This document shows positions 10,231 to 21,863 of a stretch of 64,000 bases of DNA, one piece after another (the first letter of the stretch is position 1; every line of letters begins with the position of its first letter). Under the pieces are notes generated by a model, which was not told the origin of the DNA, did no database searches, and saw nothing but the letters and a program-made list of their open reading frames with translations. This DNA is from Liquidambar formosana (lineage: Eukaryota > Streptophyta > Magnoliopsida > Saxifragales > Altingiaceae), in NCBI GenBank assembly GCA_039720395.1, contig JBBPBK010000048.1:62001-126000 (forward strand), in the 5' to 3' direction. The position numbers and the translations under genes are program-made.

Positions 10231-11742
10231 CAGCTTCTAGAGCTGGATCTGTACCATTAATGATTTATAATTATAATTTATTTTTGTAATAACAAAACAA
10301 ACATGGAGACACATGTTGATCGAACACATTTTCATGGACACATGCAAGCATATGGTGCATCTGTCCTTGCAAATTGAAGCAAGGACGGGTCATGCATGCA
10401 ATCACCTTTTCTTTCAAAACCATTTAAGTAGCATAGATCAGGTTTTCCTATCTGAATTATTTGAACGTACGGCAAAACTAGTCCTCAAAAAGAAAAAATT
10501 TGAGAACACCGGCCGGAAGAGAGTTTCTGGGTAAAGCTGGCATAGATCTCTGTCTCTTCTTTAAAGCTGTGTTTGGCACTTTGGCAGTGCCTAGAAGAAG
10601 TGTCACTGTAGTAACAGTACGTCATTCATCGGTCGTTTGGAAGGGTGTGGGAAATGAGACAGCAGTCCATGCAGATGTAGATAAGAAATGGCAATCATTA
10701 CTCATTGCTGACTGGGAATCCGAGCCCATGCACAGACCATGACTTTACCTCATTTCCACTCCTTACACGCATTACTTTTACAAAAAATACTACGATGAGG
10801 ACGCCTTCATGAGAAGTACTGTGATACCATCCTGGAGTATCACTCACTAGTTAATAGAAATAAAACAAAATAGGGATGTCGGGCCAAAAAGTAATATGAC
10901 ACAGCGGTAGAGCCAATCTATTAGCCTTGCGGGATCAAGACTTAAGAATAATGATAAATATTTAAATATTTTTTTTTTCTTAGTGGTGAATAATAATAAG
11001 ATTTTGTTCTTTAACTTTGTATAGGGTAAAAATATGATTATAATAAATAAAAGGGTAAAAGTCATCAATTTTTTGGATAAAAAAAGCAATTAAAAGGTTA
11101 AAATACATTTTATTGAGGGGTTAAATAAAAATTAATAGGGTCAAATTTTTAAATACTCATAATTTTGTTTAATTAAAAAAAAAAACAAAAACAAAAGGCC
11201 AGGGGGGGTCAATTGCTCTCCTTGACACCCTCCCTCCGCCCCTAGTCTAACAATTTCACTTTATTCCACTCTTATTAACTTGTAAGTATTAAGAGTTAAT
11301 ATGAGTACAGCGAAGTGGGAACATCAAGTTAAAAAGTGACATGACAACCCCACTTTGTTCCACATTCATTAGACGTCAGGTCAAAAATTTTCTCCCTTCA
11401 TGGGATGTAATTCAATGATTTGCAACTATATAACTCCTTCAAATTTAATGGGTCATTAATTGTATTTATACCAGAAAAATAAGATTATTACTATACATGA
11501 TATGGTATTTTAGGGACAGATCTTGGATTTAAATCTCGATCATTACTTGATCTCCCTTAGATCATTTATGAATTTTATTCTATAATTAATCATCTTGTGC
11601 GTGTGGGATAGGGCACACATATGCACTGGACAATTAGATTTATTTAGTTAATTTGTACATTCATGAAAATTTTTAGGTGTGATTGAGCTAATACAAATTG
11701 CATAAGCATCTTCGATCACATATAGGTGGGTAGTACAATTCC
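10231..11742. other. intergenic, no gene seen
   Basis: A segment at 10440-10750 has higher GC and an 80-codon plus-strand ORF, but the translation shows no recognised domain. 11000-11250 is AT-rich with homopolymers. Confidence 0.45.
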
Positions 11743-11759
11743 AAATGCATAGTGTTGAT

Positions 11760-12178
11760 TTTTTTTTTTTTTTTTTTTGATAAGCAAATGGGAGTATATA
11801 GAAAAGAAAGAGATCTGGATCAATTGCCAAACCCGACTTCCTCCAACAAAATAGAGTGAGGCAAGTCCGAGATTGGAATTGAGCCAAATTGATTATAGAG
11901 GGCTACCTAGTGTGCAAGCGCATGAGTCGCCTGATTAGCGAGTTTAGGAATAGATCTAATAACTGACATATTAAAATTACAGAGTAAAATTCTAGCATCT
12001 AGAACAAGAGGATAAATCATCCAAGGAGAGGTCAATAATCATCACGAATGGGGTCAAGCATGAATGAGGCATCTCCTTCAAGGATAATGTCCGTAATCTT
12101 GGCGAAAAGGCTTCTTGGAAAGCAAAACAAGCTGCTTTAGCTTCAGCTATTAAGGGATCCAACGGACCAACTTTGGCA
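11760..12178 (-). mobile_element. 5'-truncated LINE (L1 type) with RNase H remnant, poly(A) and 17-bp target duplication
   Basis: Read on the minus strand, the insert starts within an RNase H-like domain (AKVGPLDPLIAEAKAA, then ILEGDAS in a shifted frame, then ANQATHALAH), followed by a short 3' UTR and a poly(A) tail that appears as poly(T) at 11760-11779 on the plus strand. The 17-bp sequence aaatgcatagtgttgat lies directly outside both ends (11743-11759 and 12179-12195). This is the signature of target-primed reverse transcription. Frameshifts and stops make it non-functional; the intact duplication indicates a fairly young insertion of a defective copy. Confidence 0.92.
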
Positions 12179-12195
12179 AAATGCATAGTGTTGAT

Positions 12196-13705
12196 GCCAC
12201 TTATATAAGGACATTCTCACATGAAAATTTTCATGCATTTAATTATAAACTAAATATGTAGGCACTGACACAAAATAGGTGTATTAAATACCAAGTTGCT
12301 TGATCACACATGCCGATAAAACTTTGATATACTCTCTAATTCATAAACGGAACCAATAAGAATTTTTTGTCAACTTTGATGGGTGTATGATCCTATATAT
12401 CTTAACATATTTTTGGCTAAAGTTATAATAGTAAAACGGAGTTGATGTGATAAATTTTATGACGAGACGTATGTCTTAAATTGCATGTCCTTCCTAACTG
12501 AAAAATAGGAGAGCCGAAGACAAGAGGGATAAAGGCCTCCCCATAATAAATAGACTTAGTGTACTTCTAACCTCGTAAACACTCTTTCCATGCAAACAGT
12601 AGATAGATGTCATGGTGCCTACACGACATTCTAATTATTTGATGATAATGCACAAGAGAGCATGGCTTAATAGTTAATTTGACATTTAAAACTTCCAAGC
12701 ATATGAGTAAAAGCATTTGAACTGCATAGTCCTCTTCATGGGACCAGTATGGCAATCACAATTGATCAAGACAATTGGATCATCGTACTATAATTAATGC
12801 GCGCATGACACACACATGTGAATCCTAGGGCCAATATCAAACAAACACCCATCACAATGCAACAATCCCACATTTAGCATTCCTCTCGACTTCTTTTTTT
12901 TTTTTTTTTTGGCCCTTTTCTTTGGTCTGAAACTTTCCTTGGTTACTATAAATGAGTTTACATGTACAGTGCCAATTCCTCTCGTTCTGTCTGCCTCTCC
13001 CTCTCCCTCTCAACACAGACATTTTTTAACCTTCCGAATCTTGGTCGATATATCTTTCTTTTTTTCTCTCTCTTTGTGACAGTACAACTTTTTAACTTTC
13101 CGAGTCTTGGTCTGATATTATTGGGGTTGTCAGTGAAAAGCAAAGTCTCAGCTAGCATGCAGTAGGCTTTGTTTTGTAAGGCCATTTTTCTGCACAAGCT
13201 TTTATTTTTCTTCCTTTGGATTGAGAGAGGGTTAGAAAGAGTCATTAATGGACACTGAATTCCTGGTTATTAAGATGCATATGTTTGCATATATCTCTCT
13301 TCAAGGAGAGCTGGGTCGAGAGGGAAGGAGGAGCTAGGATGAGGAGGGGACCGATTCTGCAGGCTGCATGTGCTGCCAAATACTTAAAATCATGCAGGCC
13401 TTTTGTGTCCTCTTGGCTAGCTGGATGTCTGTCTAGCTACGGGATTTTTTGGTGGGGGTCCACAAAATGGTAAGGTTATTGGTTGGATGGCATGACCTAC
13501 AAGAATTACTTCGAAAAAAAAATCAAAACTCATGCAGTACGTATGTTCTCATACAGTAGTCACCACTCACCAACAATTAGTTATTTATTTATTTAGCTTT
13601 TTGATAGGGTGGTCCATGAGGATGAACGGTTATTGGAAATCCGAAACGAAAATTGTCCAAAATAAAGCAAGATGCCGATCACTATCAATAGTCACTATGA
13701 TTAAA
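12196..13705. other. intergenic, no gene seen
   Basis: Contains a T17 run near 12896 and CT-rich stretches near 12985-13070. A pair of similar blocks, cttttt-aac-tt-cgaatcttgg at 13025 and ttttta-actttccgagtcttgg at 13090, forms a diverged direct repeat. No reliable coding signal was found. Confidence 0.45.
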
Positions 13706-13894
13706 CCGTACATAACACGCAGGTGTGTATGATGAAATTCACACTGCATGGCATATTATGATTAGTGATTGGCACGTGCATAACATGCGCATGCGATAGC
13801 CGTACATAACATGTAGACGTGTTCGATAAAATTTACACTACGCGTCATATTATGATTGGTGATTGGTATGTACATAACATACGCATGCGCTAGC
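13706..13894. repeat. 94-bp tandem repeat, two copies plus a decayed third
   Basis: Both copies start ccgtacataaca and contain catattatgatt, gtgattgg, acataaca and a gcatgcg palindrome. The second begins 94 bp after the first, at 13800. A partial third unit (acgcgtgtcata) follows to about 13940. CpG-containing words are unusually frequent for this window. Confidence 0.75.
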
Positions 13895-14060
13895 ATTTAC
13901 GACGCGTGTCATACAATGACTAATCATGGCATGATTCATCGTGGCGATTTTAATTACTTATTAGCACTCCTCATAAATAAATTGAGTCCCATTTTTTTCC
14001 CCTTTTAATCATGTTCATTACGTCTCTCACGGATCTGTCCTTTTGTGTGTTTTTTTTCTT

Positions 14061-14730
14061 GGGTAAATTACATTAAGACCCCCTCTAAAATCTGACAATT
14101 ACAAATAGACCCCCTTATGGTTCTGAAATTACATTAAGATCCCCTCCCTTTAACTTCTGTCCATAATCTGTTAAATCACTTTCAATTTTTTTCAAAATAC
14201 CCTAATTACCCTTATTGGATGACAACTTTCATGTTAAATGCATATAACTCATCAGTCCAATAAATTCATCCAGTACATTTGATTGATTTATTTATTTATT
14301 GATAAACAACTAAAAGATTATATATATATATAAAAGAAAAATGTCAAAAAGCTTAAATTTTTGTCCAACTGATGTGGTAGCCATCAGATTTGCTCATTAG
14401 AAACAATTATCTATTTAATTGATGTGTAAAAATTAAAAAAAAATTGATTTGCCAAGTTACCACCTCATTTGCCACCTCTATACATGCATCTCTATTGTAA
14501 TAATTCTTTTTATTTATTTCTACATATGAGTAATGCTACATAGCCCTTTTTTCTTTTTTTACTCAAATCTACTTACTCAAATGAGGTAGCAACTTAGCAA
14601 ATCAATTTTTTTATTTTTTATTTTGCAAATCAATTAAAAATTTAATTAAATAAATAATTGTTTCTAAAGAGCAAATTTGACAGCTGCCACATCAGTTGGA
14701 CAGAAAATTTAAATTTTTTTTAGCATTTTT

Positions 14731-14770
<40 letters not shown>

Positions 14771-15055
14771 CTTTTAGTTGTTTATCAATAATAATTAAAA
14801 AATTCAAAAGTATTGGATGAACTATTGGATTGGTGAGTTATATGCATTTAACATGGAAGTTATCATCCACTAAGGGTAGTTAGGGTATTTTGAAAAAATT
14901 TGAATATGATTTAACGGATTAATGGACGGAAGTTAGAAGGATGGGTCTCTTTGCAGTTTATTTTGTAAAATAAGAGGTGTCAGTGTAATTTTAAAAACGT
15001 AAAGGGATGTATCTTTAATAGTCAGATTTTAGAGGGGTCTGATTGTAATTTACCC
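14061..15055. mobile_element. fold-back Mutator-like element with arms over 400 bp
   Basis: Almost the whole element is one large inverted repeat. The left arm (14061-14471) and right arm (14578-15055) match from the termini (gggtaaattaca at both ends) inward through aaaataccctaa, gcatataactca, gataaacaactaaaaga, gtccaactgatgtgg, aaacaatta and acctcatttg, leaving a spacer of about 106 bp. The 9-bp sequence ttttttctt flanks both ends (14052-14060 and 15056-15064). There is no ORF. Arms look about 80 percent similar, with (TA)n length differences. Long arms and the 9-bp duplication are seen directly; Mutator membership is inferred. Confidence 0.85.
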
Positions 15056-16413
15056 TTTTTTCTTTAATGATCTTTGTGGCAGGTAAAATTTTAATTTCTG
15101 CATCTTTAGATCTGGAGTACTTGTTTCTTAATTTTTTTTTGTATTTTACTTTATTCTTAAAATCTTAATTTTAGTATATGACCAGAACTTCAATGCATGA
15201 AGTACGAAAAGATAATGAATCCTAAAAAATCTGAGAGAATTACAAAATGGCCTGATTAGAGATAAATAACTACCAGTCAAACAATTCACTAATAATTTTT
15301 TAATCATTCTCACTTAAGTTAACAAACAGTAATTTATAATTAGTTAGTTAATTGTATTAATTTGTAATTATTTACTCACAACCAAGCCATTCTGTAAATC
15401 TCCCAAAAAATCTAGTCCGCGCTGCTTTTCTATTTATTTATTGTTTTTGTTTTCAGGGATACAATATTAGAAGTTGAATTCCTCGCATTCCAATGCATCG
15501 TAGGCCAGTTTGATTGGACGTGTAGTGGTCCATCTTAGCTTAAAAGAATGGATTGTTTGCCTTTGCAGATTTAATTCAGCGTTTGCACAGTATACTTTGG
15601 CAACCTGAGGTATGTAGCATCTCTAGCATGCCCTGGATTCCAATGGCTGCTTTTACAGAGTACGGGATCGAACTCTATATGGGGCATGAAATTGTGTTGT
15701 CCGAGGGATATTTCAGTCAGAAAATTATACATCTAGCTAGGGAGGCTTTTGGCAGTGGACCTTCCCCACCCCCCACAACAAAACTACTCATGAATAAAAC
15801 ATAAAATTACACCCACCACATATAGTGAAGGTTTCACTATAACTAGCCTTCTTCAACTTATTTTGTGCCACTGGATTAATGGGCACCTAACCATTCTAGC
15901 TTGGCTGCATGGCTGAAAAGCATGACTCATTATGATATAGTTTCTGGGTTATTCTCACAAACAAGCAAGCTAGGGTCCCCACATCAATGGAACAATGCAT
16001 CTGCAGTGCTTGGGCCACATGAAGAGTGTGGATTACTGCATTTTGAATGAATTCTAGCTCGAGAGGGGAAAGAAGGAATAATTAATGCATTGTTGCAGGT
16101 GTGTAAGAGGACTGAAGGAAATGAGATTGGCTAGCTTTTGCATTTAATCTGACTTTGGGGAATGTTTGCTTTCTTTGCTTTCTTGTGGTAAAGGGAAGAA
16201 TATATCTGGGTTCGTGGGGGTGTGGCTTAAATTTGGAGGAAGTAGAGCTACATGTGCATTCCTAAGGGTCCAAGAGATACGACATGGGCAATTACCCTTT
16301 CTTTTTTTTAGAACTGCACCAAAAATATATCACCTATGTACCCACTAATAGCTGGTTTACTACAAAACTACCAATTCTAATTAATAATCGAGATATATGT
16401 ACAAAATGCGATT
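15056..16413. other. intergenic, no gene seen
   Basis: Moderately AT-rich; the longest ORF is 83 codons at 15553-15804 with no recognised domain. No repeat structure stood out. Confidence 0.45.
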
Positions 16414-16576
16414 GGGGAAATGCTAGTTAGCCTCACACTTTTTTCTCCTATGAGAGAATAAAGGGTAAATTATGAGACCCACTAATATGGTTAAACCCTA
16501 AAAATTAAAACAATTCTTATTCTCTTATAGTAGAGCAAAGTGTAAGATAAAGTGTGGGGCTAACTAGTATTTCCCA
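16414..16576. mobile_element. short MITE (about 163 bp)
   Basis: The left end reads gggaaatgctagttagcc, and the reverse complement of the right end reads gggaaatactagttagcc. The TIR continues through cacactt and a second block tatgagagaataa / tataagagaataag. The word attgg lies near both ends, but no clean target duplication was seen. Confidence 0.75.
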
Positions 16577-17380
16577 TTGGATTTACACATTATGTTCATA
16601 TGGAAAGATTATTTTTTTAGGTTGAATTTAATTTCATTCAACATCTAGCTACTCAGGTACAATTCTAGATAGCTTTTCGTGCATTTGGATGAGAGGAAGA
16701 ATATAGGGAATTGAAATTCAGTTGAATTGACTTCCACAGAAATAACAATTTGAGTGTTTTGAAGACTATGGAACTATGTGTCATCAGATAAGCTAGTCAT
16801 AAACTAGCTTATAGTGCCAGAAATCGAGTTAGAATTGTTGTGGTTTTGTTGGCGGTCAATTTTGGCACATGGTAAAGACCGAGGTAGTGTCAGTGGTGGC
16901 AATGGTGATGGAGCCAATATTAATTGTTGAGACCAAATTTTATCCGAGGCTAAACTCATAGAATCATTGGTCCTTTCTGCTAGGGGAAGGAATGTCCTCC
17001 TAGCCTTTATGGTCTAGCTATAGAATCGAAATAAAACACTTACGACCTAATAAAAGTCGCATCCCTCAGAGTAAATTCCTAGTTCTGCCGTTGCCGCCAC
17101 ATTGTAACATTTATAATTATGAGGGAATGGATGGAATGGGAGTAGGAATGGAATGGAATAAGAATGAGAATGGGAATGAGAATGAGAATGGAATGGGAAT
17201 AGACATTTCATCCTAATGTTTGGTAAAAGATGGGAATAAAATGAAAAAGCACAAGTAGAACCAATTTTTAATGATTTTTACTCATTGAAAGGTGGGAAAA
17301 GCTATTCCTTTTGATTTGAAAATGAATGACTATTCTTTTATTGGAAGGAATAAACCTGCACAAAAGAATAGCTATTATAT
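16577..17380. other. intergenic, includes a GAATGG-rich stretch
   Basis: 17126-17215 is a run of degenerate gaatgg/gaatga units, followed by atgtttggtaaaag. Similar words reappear after 18097 (accaaacactc, gagaatggaatcac), suggesting that the hAT element at 17381 inserted into an older MITE. No gene was seen. Confidence 0.5.
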
Positions 17381-18088
17381 AAGGGTATTCATGGTTCGGT
17401 TTGGTTCGGTTTTAGGATAGATTTTAAACCAAACCATTATACTTCAGTTTTTGTTTTCTCAAACCAAAACCAAACCATATTATAAAAAAACCCAAACCAA
17501 ACCAAACCAAACCATAAAATTTCGGTTTGGTTCGGTTCGGTTTCGGTTTTATCCTATCAAATAACAACAAATAATTACAAATAGAAAAATGACAAGCCAA
17601 ACTCCAAATAAAAACATTTTTAATAAAATCATTACATTAGCAACTAAAAAAAACATTAAACATTGTACCAAAATGGAAAAGTATTGACTTATGTCAATCC
17701 AAGTTCAAATCTCCAATCTAATATGTGCTAATATTTCACACAACAATAATAGCTAATTTAATATATGCCAATCTAATAAAGAAAAAACATTAAGAAAATT
17801 TACAATTTATTACCTATTATGCCCTTATTTGAATAGAAAATTTACAAACTAAGTTTAATATGTAACATATAAAATTATATATATTTATGTTATATTTTTT
17901 TAGTTTTTTCGGTTTTTCGGTTTGGTTTGGTTTTTTAAACACGAAAACCAAAACCAAACCAATTTAATTCGGTTTTCTAAAATTAGAACCAAAATCAAAC
18001 CTAAGGACAAAAAAACCAAACCAAACCGACTGGTTTGGTTTGGTTCGGTTTGGTTTTCGGTTTTAACCTAAACCATGAACACCCCTAT
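17381..18088. mobile_element. non-autonomous hAT element, exact 8-bp target duplication
   Basis: The left terminus reads aagggtattcatggttcgg, and the reverse complement of the right terminus reads ataggggtgttcatggtt. Subterminal regions are rich in ggttcggtttggtt and its complement. The 8-bp sequence tattatat abuts both ends (17373-17380 and 18089-18096), the duplication length of hAT elements. The interior is AT-rich with no ORF. The older relative is at 3718-4770. Confidence 0.82.
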
Positions 18089-18096
18089 TATTATAT

Positions 18097-18212
18097 TCCC
18101 TTGTGCAACCAAACACTCACTTTTTTTTTAGAGAATGGAATCACTATTTTATTCTCTCATAACAAACATAGCCTAAGTCATCTCAATGTACTGAGTAACC
18201 ATTGGAACAAAA

Positions 18213-18246
<34 letters not shown>

Positions 18247-21037
18247 ACGAGACAGAACCCATTAGATCTCGCCTTTTTCTTTTGGTAAACAAAATTATGA
18301 TTGGTCTATTGTCGCAAGTGACAACGAACTATCTTGCAATATATACTTCATAAAAAAATTTTCCCTCATTTTTAGGCAAATTAAATGACAACAGTTAACA
18401 TTAGCTGATATAATTTTCATGTAGTTTCTAAAAGGTTTGAAGTGAGTACGATGAATTGGCGAACATGGTTCAATCCAAACTCATAAGAAAATGAAAACCT
18501 AATGTTACTGACCGATGCAACACTAAAAAGGGAAGCAAGGAAAAGAAAATGAACGGCTAGTACTGCACTAATTAATGCCATGTGAAATTACTTTATGTTT
18601 GAATTTCTAACCCAAATTCTTGTTAATTTTATCATTTTAATATTGAATAAATTTTTGATTGTAGGTTGCACCGAATGGTACACGTTAAACTAAACTTAGA
18701 CCTGAATTTCAAAACCTACCCAGTTTTGTCCAGGTCAAATGGAATGGTTACAAAAAAAGATTGCAACCCTCCATCAATTTTTTTTTTTCCTTTTTCTTTT
18801 GTATTTTTCCCATGAAGTAGGTGCGATTAATTATTGAAAATGAAGTAGCATAGAGTTTCAAGAGGAATAAATACAATGACAAATGACATGATAGCCTATG
18901 ATTTGGTGGAAGATGTGACCTCGATAGAATTGAATGACGAAAAAGGATTTGAACAACAAACAACCAATCGCTGTGATTAAAGAATTTGATGAGTTGAATT
19001 GTGGGAAAACTCAAGTTTATAATACCAAAATAAGGATTTAATAAGGTCCACATGAGCCAAGGCTGTATTTGATTTCGATCAGCATTAAAAAGACGACACT
19101 AGTTTGTGCTCAAACTTCCTTATAAGAAATCTCCAATATCCGAATCCAGTTTCATTCTCATGGGTCGGAAGAGTTTGCAAAAAATCGAGACTTCTACGTG
19201 GATTTAAACCTCCCTCGATCTCCCAAACATTCCCCCCACCCCCCAAAAAAAAATATGGAAAAAAAAAATAAAATGTTTTTCTTATAGAATATACAACTGG
19301 GCAGTTATCAATTGCACAAATCACTGAGGAGATCAGAATCATGAGTATAAATTCTTACTTTACTTATGAAGAGGAGCTGATAAATATGGCATTACATTAT
19401 AAAAATAAATGGGCAATGAGGTCCATTTTTCTCACTTCCTTTTTTTCATGTGTAAATTAAATAGTACATACATTAAGAATGAGATCACCTACAAATATCA
19501 AAACTTCAGCACTTCATCTTTGAAAACAAGACCAATTGCAAATTAAATAAATGGTACGTATTTGTTGCTTTAAATTTTCTAGGCGCCATATACATCTAGT
19601 GCGAAGCCACTGCACCTCCGCATTCAGTAAACGACCAAAGTATTCAATCGGAGTTAATTTCACTTAATTATATTGTTGTGTAACATTTATCACTTGCACA
19701 TGGCATACATTAAGTGAAAAGTATGACTTTAACTGATCAAAAAAACAAAGAAAAAAAAATTATATAAGCTGTTGGAGAGCTTGAACAAAATCAATATTGC
19801 AAAAAGTACTCAGAAAAATTGGTATTGCTGAAAATTCATTGCAGTTTTGGAGAAAATTTTGAAATTATGGACATTATTTTCAAAGGGGATCTTAGAAAAG
19901 AGAAAGAAAAATGGGGAATTTTCAAGCCCGCTTGTTGGATTTCGGTTCCTTGCAAGTATTAACCAATCAGAGAAATTTTAAATCTTAATTGTGTACAAAA
20001 GCACATATTTCCTTATGCCCAAAAACTGAATTTTGCTATATCATTGTAGTATAGTAGCATTTGCATCATTTGTTAAATTACGTGTTTTTAGTCTGTAAAA
20101 AAAATTGATACTCATTTATTGATATTGAAGGAGATTAGAGATAAAAGTAGTTTTTTAAATTAATAGATAGCTTTTTTTTGCCGATTAAAATTTAAAAAAA
20201 AAAAAAAAAAACTGAATTTTGCTGCACGTAGAATGTGGTACGGTTTTCTAAAGATAATTATTGTGACAGACGGAACTCATGAATGCTATAAATGACAAAC
20301 CTTCAAGTCCCCCTTTATTTTTTATTTTATTTTAATTAATTAATTATTTATTTTTTTTGCCCAAGGATAAATCTTCAAGTCCTCAACCTACTATAAATGG
20401 CTGAGGAGTTGCTCTCTTTTGGTAATTTATAATTTATAATTTAAAGTAAAAATTAAACTTACCATTTCAAGTGACTTTATAGGTATAATATCTAATTTTT
20501 GTTAAGATATCATAAAATTGGCTATTAAATGTGAGAACTTTCTCGAGATCCTTGGCATTTATGTAGTTTTTCACAAACAAGAGGCGTAAATTTCGTGACC
20601 TATATATGTGATAGATATAATCCCCACGGAAATGTATGCCCAGACTTTACTCAGAAATCTGCACCAGAAAATGACACTGCACTGCAACCTTTACCCACTC
20701 TATCACTCAAAAACCCTAATCTTTTATTCATTGTTCTTAAAATTACCAAATGCTGCTTCTTCTTCTTCTTTTCTTTGAATTTACAGGGTCCTTTTTCCTT
20801 CCAGTTTTTTTTTCTTGGGTTCTTTCACTCCTTCAGTCTCACTGCACCTTCACTAGTACAGTAACAGATTAATAATCGACCATGAAGGGGGAAGAGAAAG
20901 AAAAATACCAAAAAAACAAAAAAACAAAAAAAAAAAAAAGAAAAGAAAAAATCTCACACATCAATGGTACTCTTTTTGTCAAACAGTAATCATAAACAAA
21001 TCAAACACACACACACACACACAGTCTTTGTAGTCTG
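18097..21037. other. intergenic, 3' side of the zinc-finger gene
   Basis: A-rich runs (about A30 near 18215, A18 near 20194) and several short ORFs without recognisable products. 20870-20950 is A-rich. The last few hundred bases probably contain the 3' UTR of the minus-strand zinc-finger gene. Confidence 0.45.
21004..21023. repeat. (CA)n microsatellite just downstream of the zinc-finger stop codon
   Basis: About nine CA units lie 15-34 bp past the stop codon of the minus-strand gene, where they would form (UG)n in its 3' UTR. Confidence 0.85.
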
Positions 21038-21784
21038 TTATGACTGCGACGGTGTATGCCCTAGCCGTAGCTCTAGATCAAGCTCCTCAATGGCAGCTGG
21101 ATCCTTGTTGATGTTGTCATTATCATCATTTGTATCATTATCCATGGACACCACTGGTTCGGCTTTGCTGGAGTGACAGAGAGATGAGTGGATGCCAGAT
21201 GGTGTCACCGGATAATTAATAGACGGTGGCGGACAAGGTGACATCAAGTTGTTTGGCGGATACGGCGAGATAGAGAGGAGAGTGGAGGGAGAATCAATAC
21301 ATGTATTCATTGTAGTGTGAGTGAAGACACCATTAGGGTTATTAGGTATCTGGTAGAGAAGGCATAATCCACCGTTGGCGGCGACGAATTCTTGAGTGGG
21401 GATTAGGAGAGTGGAGGAGGAGGTGGAGGATGAGGAGGGGTTGTTTGAATTAGGCTGTGTTTGGTGGAGACGAGCACGGTCCCGTCGGTGCACGTTCATG
21501 TGGCCACCGAGGGCTTGGGCCGACCGAAATTCCCTTCTACAAAATGTGCAAGTGTATGACCGTGGTGGCCAAGTGGTGCCCATTACATTACCGGTGTCTT
21601 CTGCAAAGGCTCTTACCTCCCAAGAATCGTCGTCCTCCACGGCTTGCTGCTTGGGGTTCCACATCCACGAGCCGGCGGTCGAGTTAGGGTTTGGCGGTTG
21701 TTGTTGTTGCTGGTGTTGATGTTGAGACTGAGTAGCTAGTTTTTGGAGCTGGGTCAAGGAGAGAAGACCAAGCTCAGCAGCCAT
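21038..21784 (-). CDS. SUPERMAN-type single C2H2 (QALGGH) zinc-finger transcriptional repressor
   Basis: Nuclear DNA-binding protein of 248 residues in one exon, as usual for plant C1-1i zinc-finger genes. A poly-Gln segment lies near residues 24-29. Residues 52-78 (DDSWEVRAF ... TTWPPRSYT) match the block before the finger in ZFP10/ZFP11 and SUPERMAN relatives. The finger is C79-x2-C82-x12-H95-x3-H99 with QALGGH at 90-95, followed by the basic RRDRARL. The middle is Ser/Pro/Asn-rich. The C-terminus has ELDLELRLG (residues 234-242), a DLELRL EAR motif known to recruit TOPLESS-type co-repressors. The WEVRAF block is closer to ZFP10/ZFP11 than to SUPERMAN itself, so no symbol is assigned. Family members control organ boundaries, floral development and branching; the role here is inferred only. 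The start is the first ATG, 72 bp downstream of a TATA box. Confidence 0.95.
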   Translation of the reverse strand: MAAELGLLSLTQLQKLATQSQHQHQQQQQPPNPNSTAGSWMWNPKQQAVEDDDSWEVRAFAEDTGNVMGTTWPPRSYTCTFCRREFRSAQALGGHMNVHRRDRARLHQTQPNSNNPSSSSTSSSTLLIPTQEFVAANGGLCLLYQIPNNPNGVFTHTTMNTCIDSPSTLLSISPYPPNNLMSPCPPPSINYPVTPSGIHSSLCHSSKAEPVVSMDNDTNDDNDNINKDPAAIEELDLELRLGHTPSQS

Positions 21785-21855
21785 GGTACTACTACTAGCA
21801 TTTAAAGATAGGTGAGATAGAGGGGTATGATGTGGGATGAAATGAGGGAGAGAGG

Positions 21856-21863
21856 CTTAAATA
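21856..21863 (-). promoter_or_regulatory. TATA box of the zinc-finger gene
   Basis: On the minus strand the sequence reads tatttaag, 72 bp upstream of the ATG at 21784. It would place transcription start near 21825-21830 and give a leader of about 40 nt. Position and sequence are seen; function is inferred. Confidence 0.6.

Noticed and set aside
10885..10945. tRNA- or SINE-like words (agcggtagagcc, gggatcaagac).
   Set aside because: The A-box fit is poor, the B-box fits only 7 of 11, and no acceptor stem or SINE body is evident.
21396..21719. 107-codon plus-strand ORF.
   Set aside because: Antisense shadow of the zinc-finger coding sequence.
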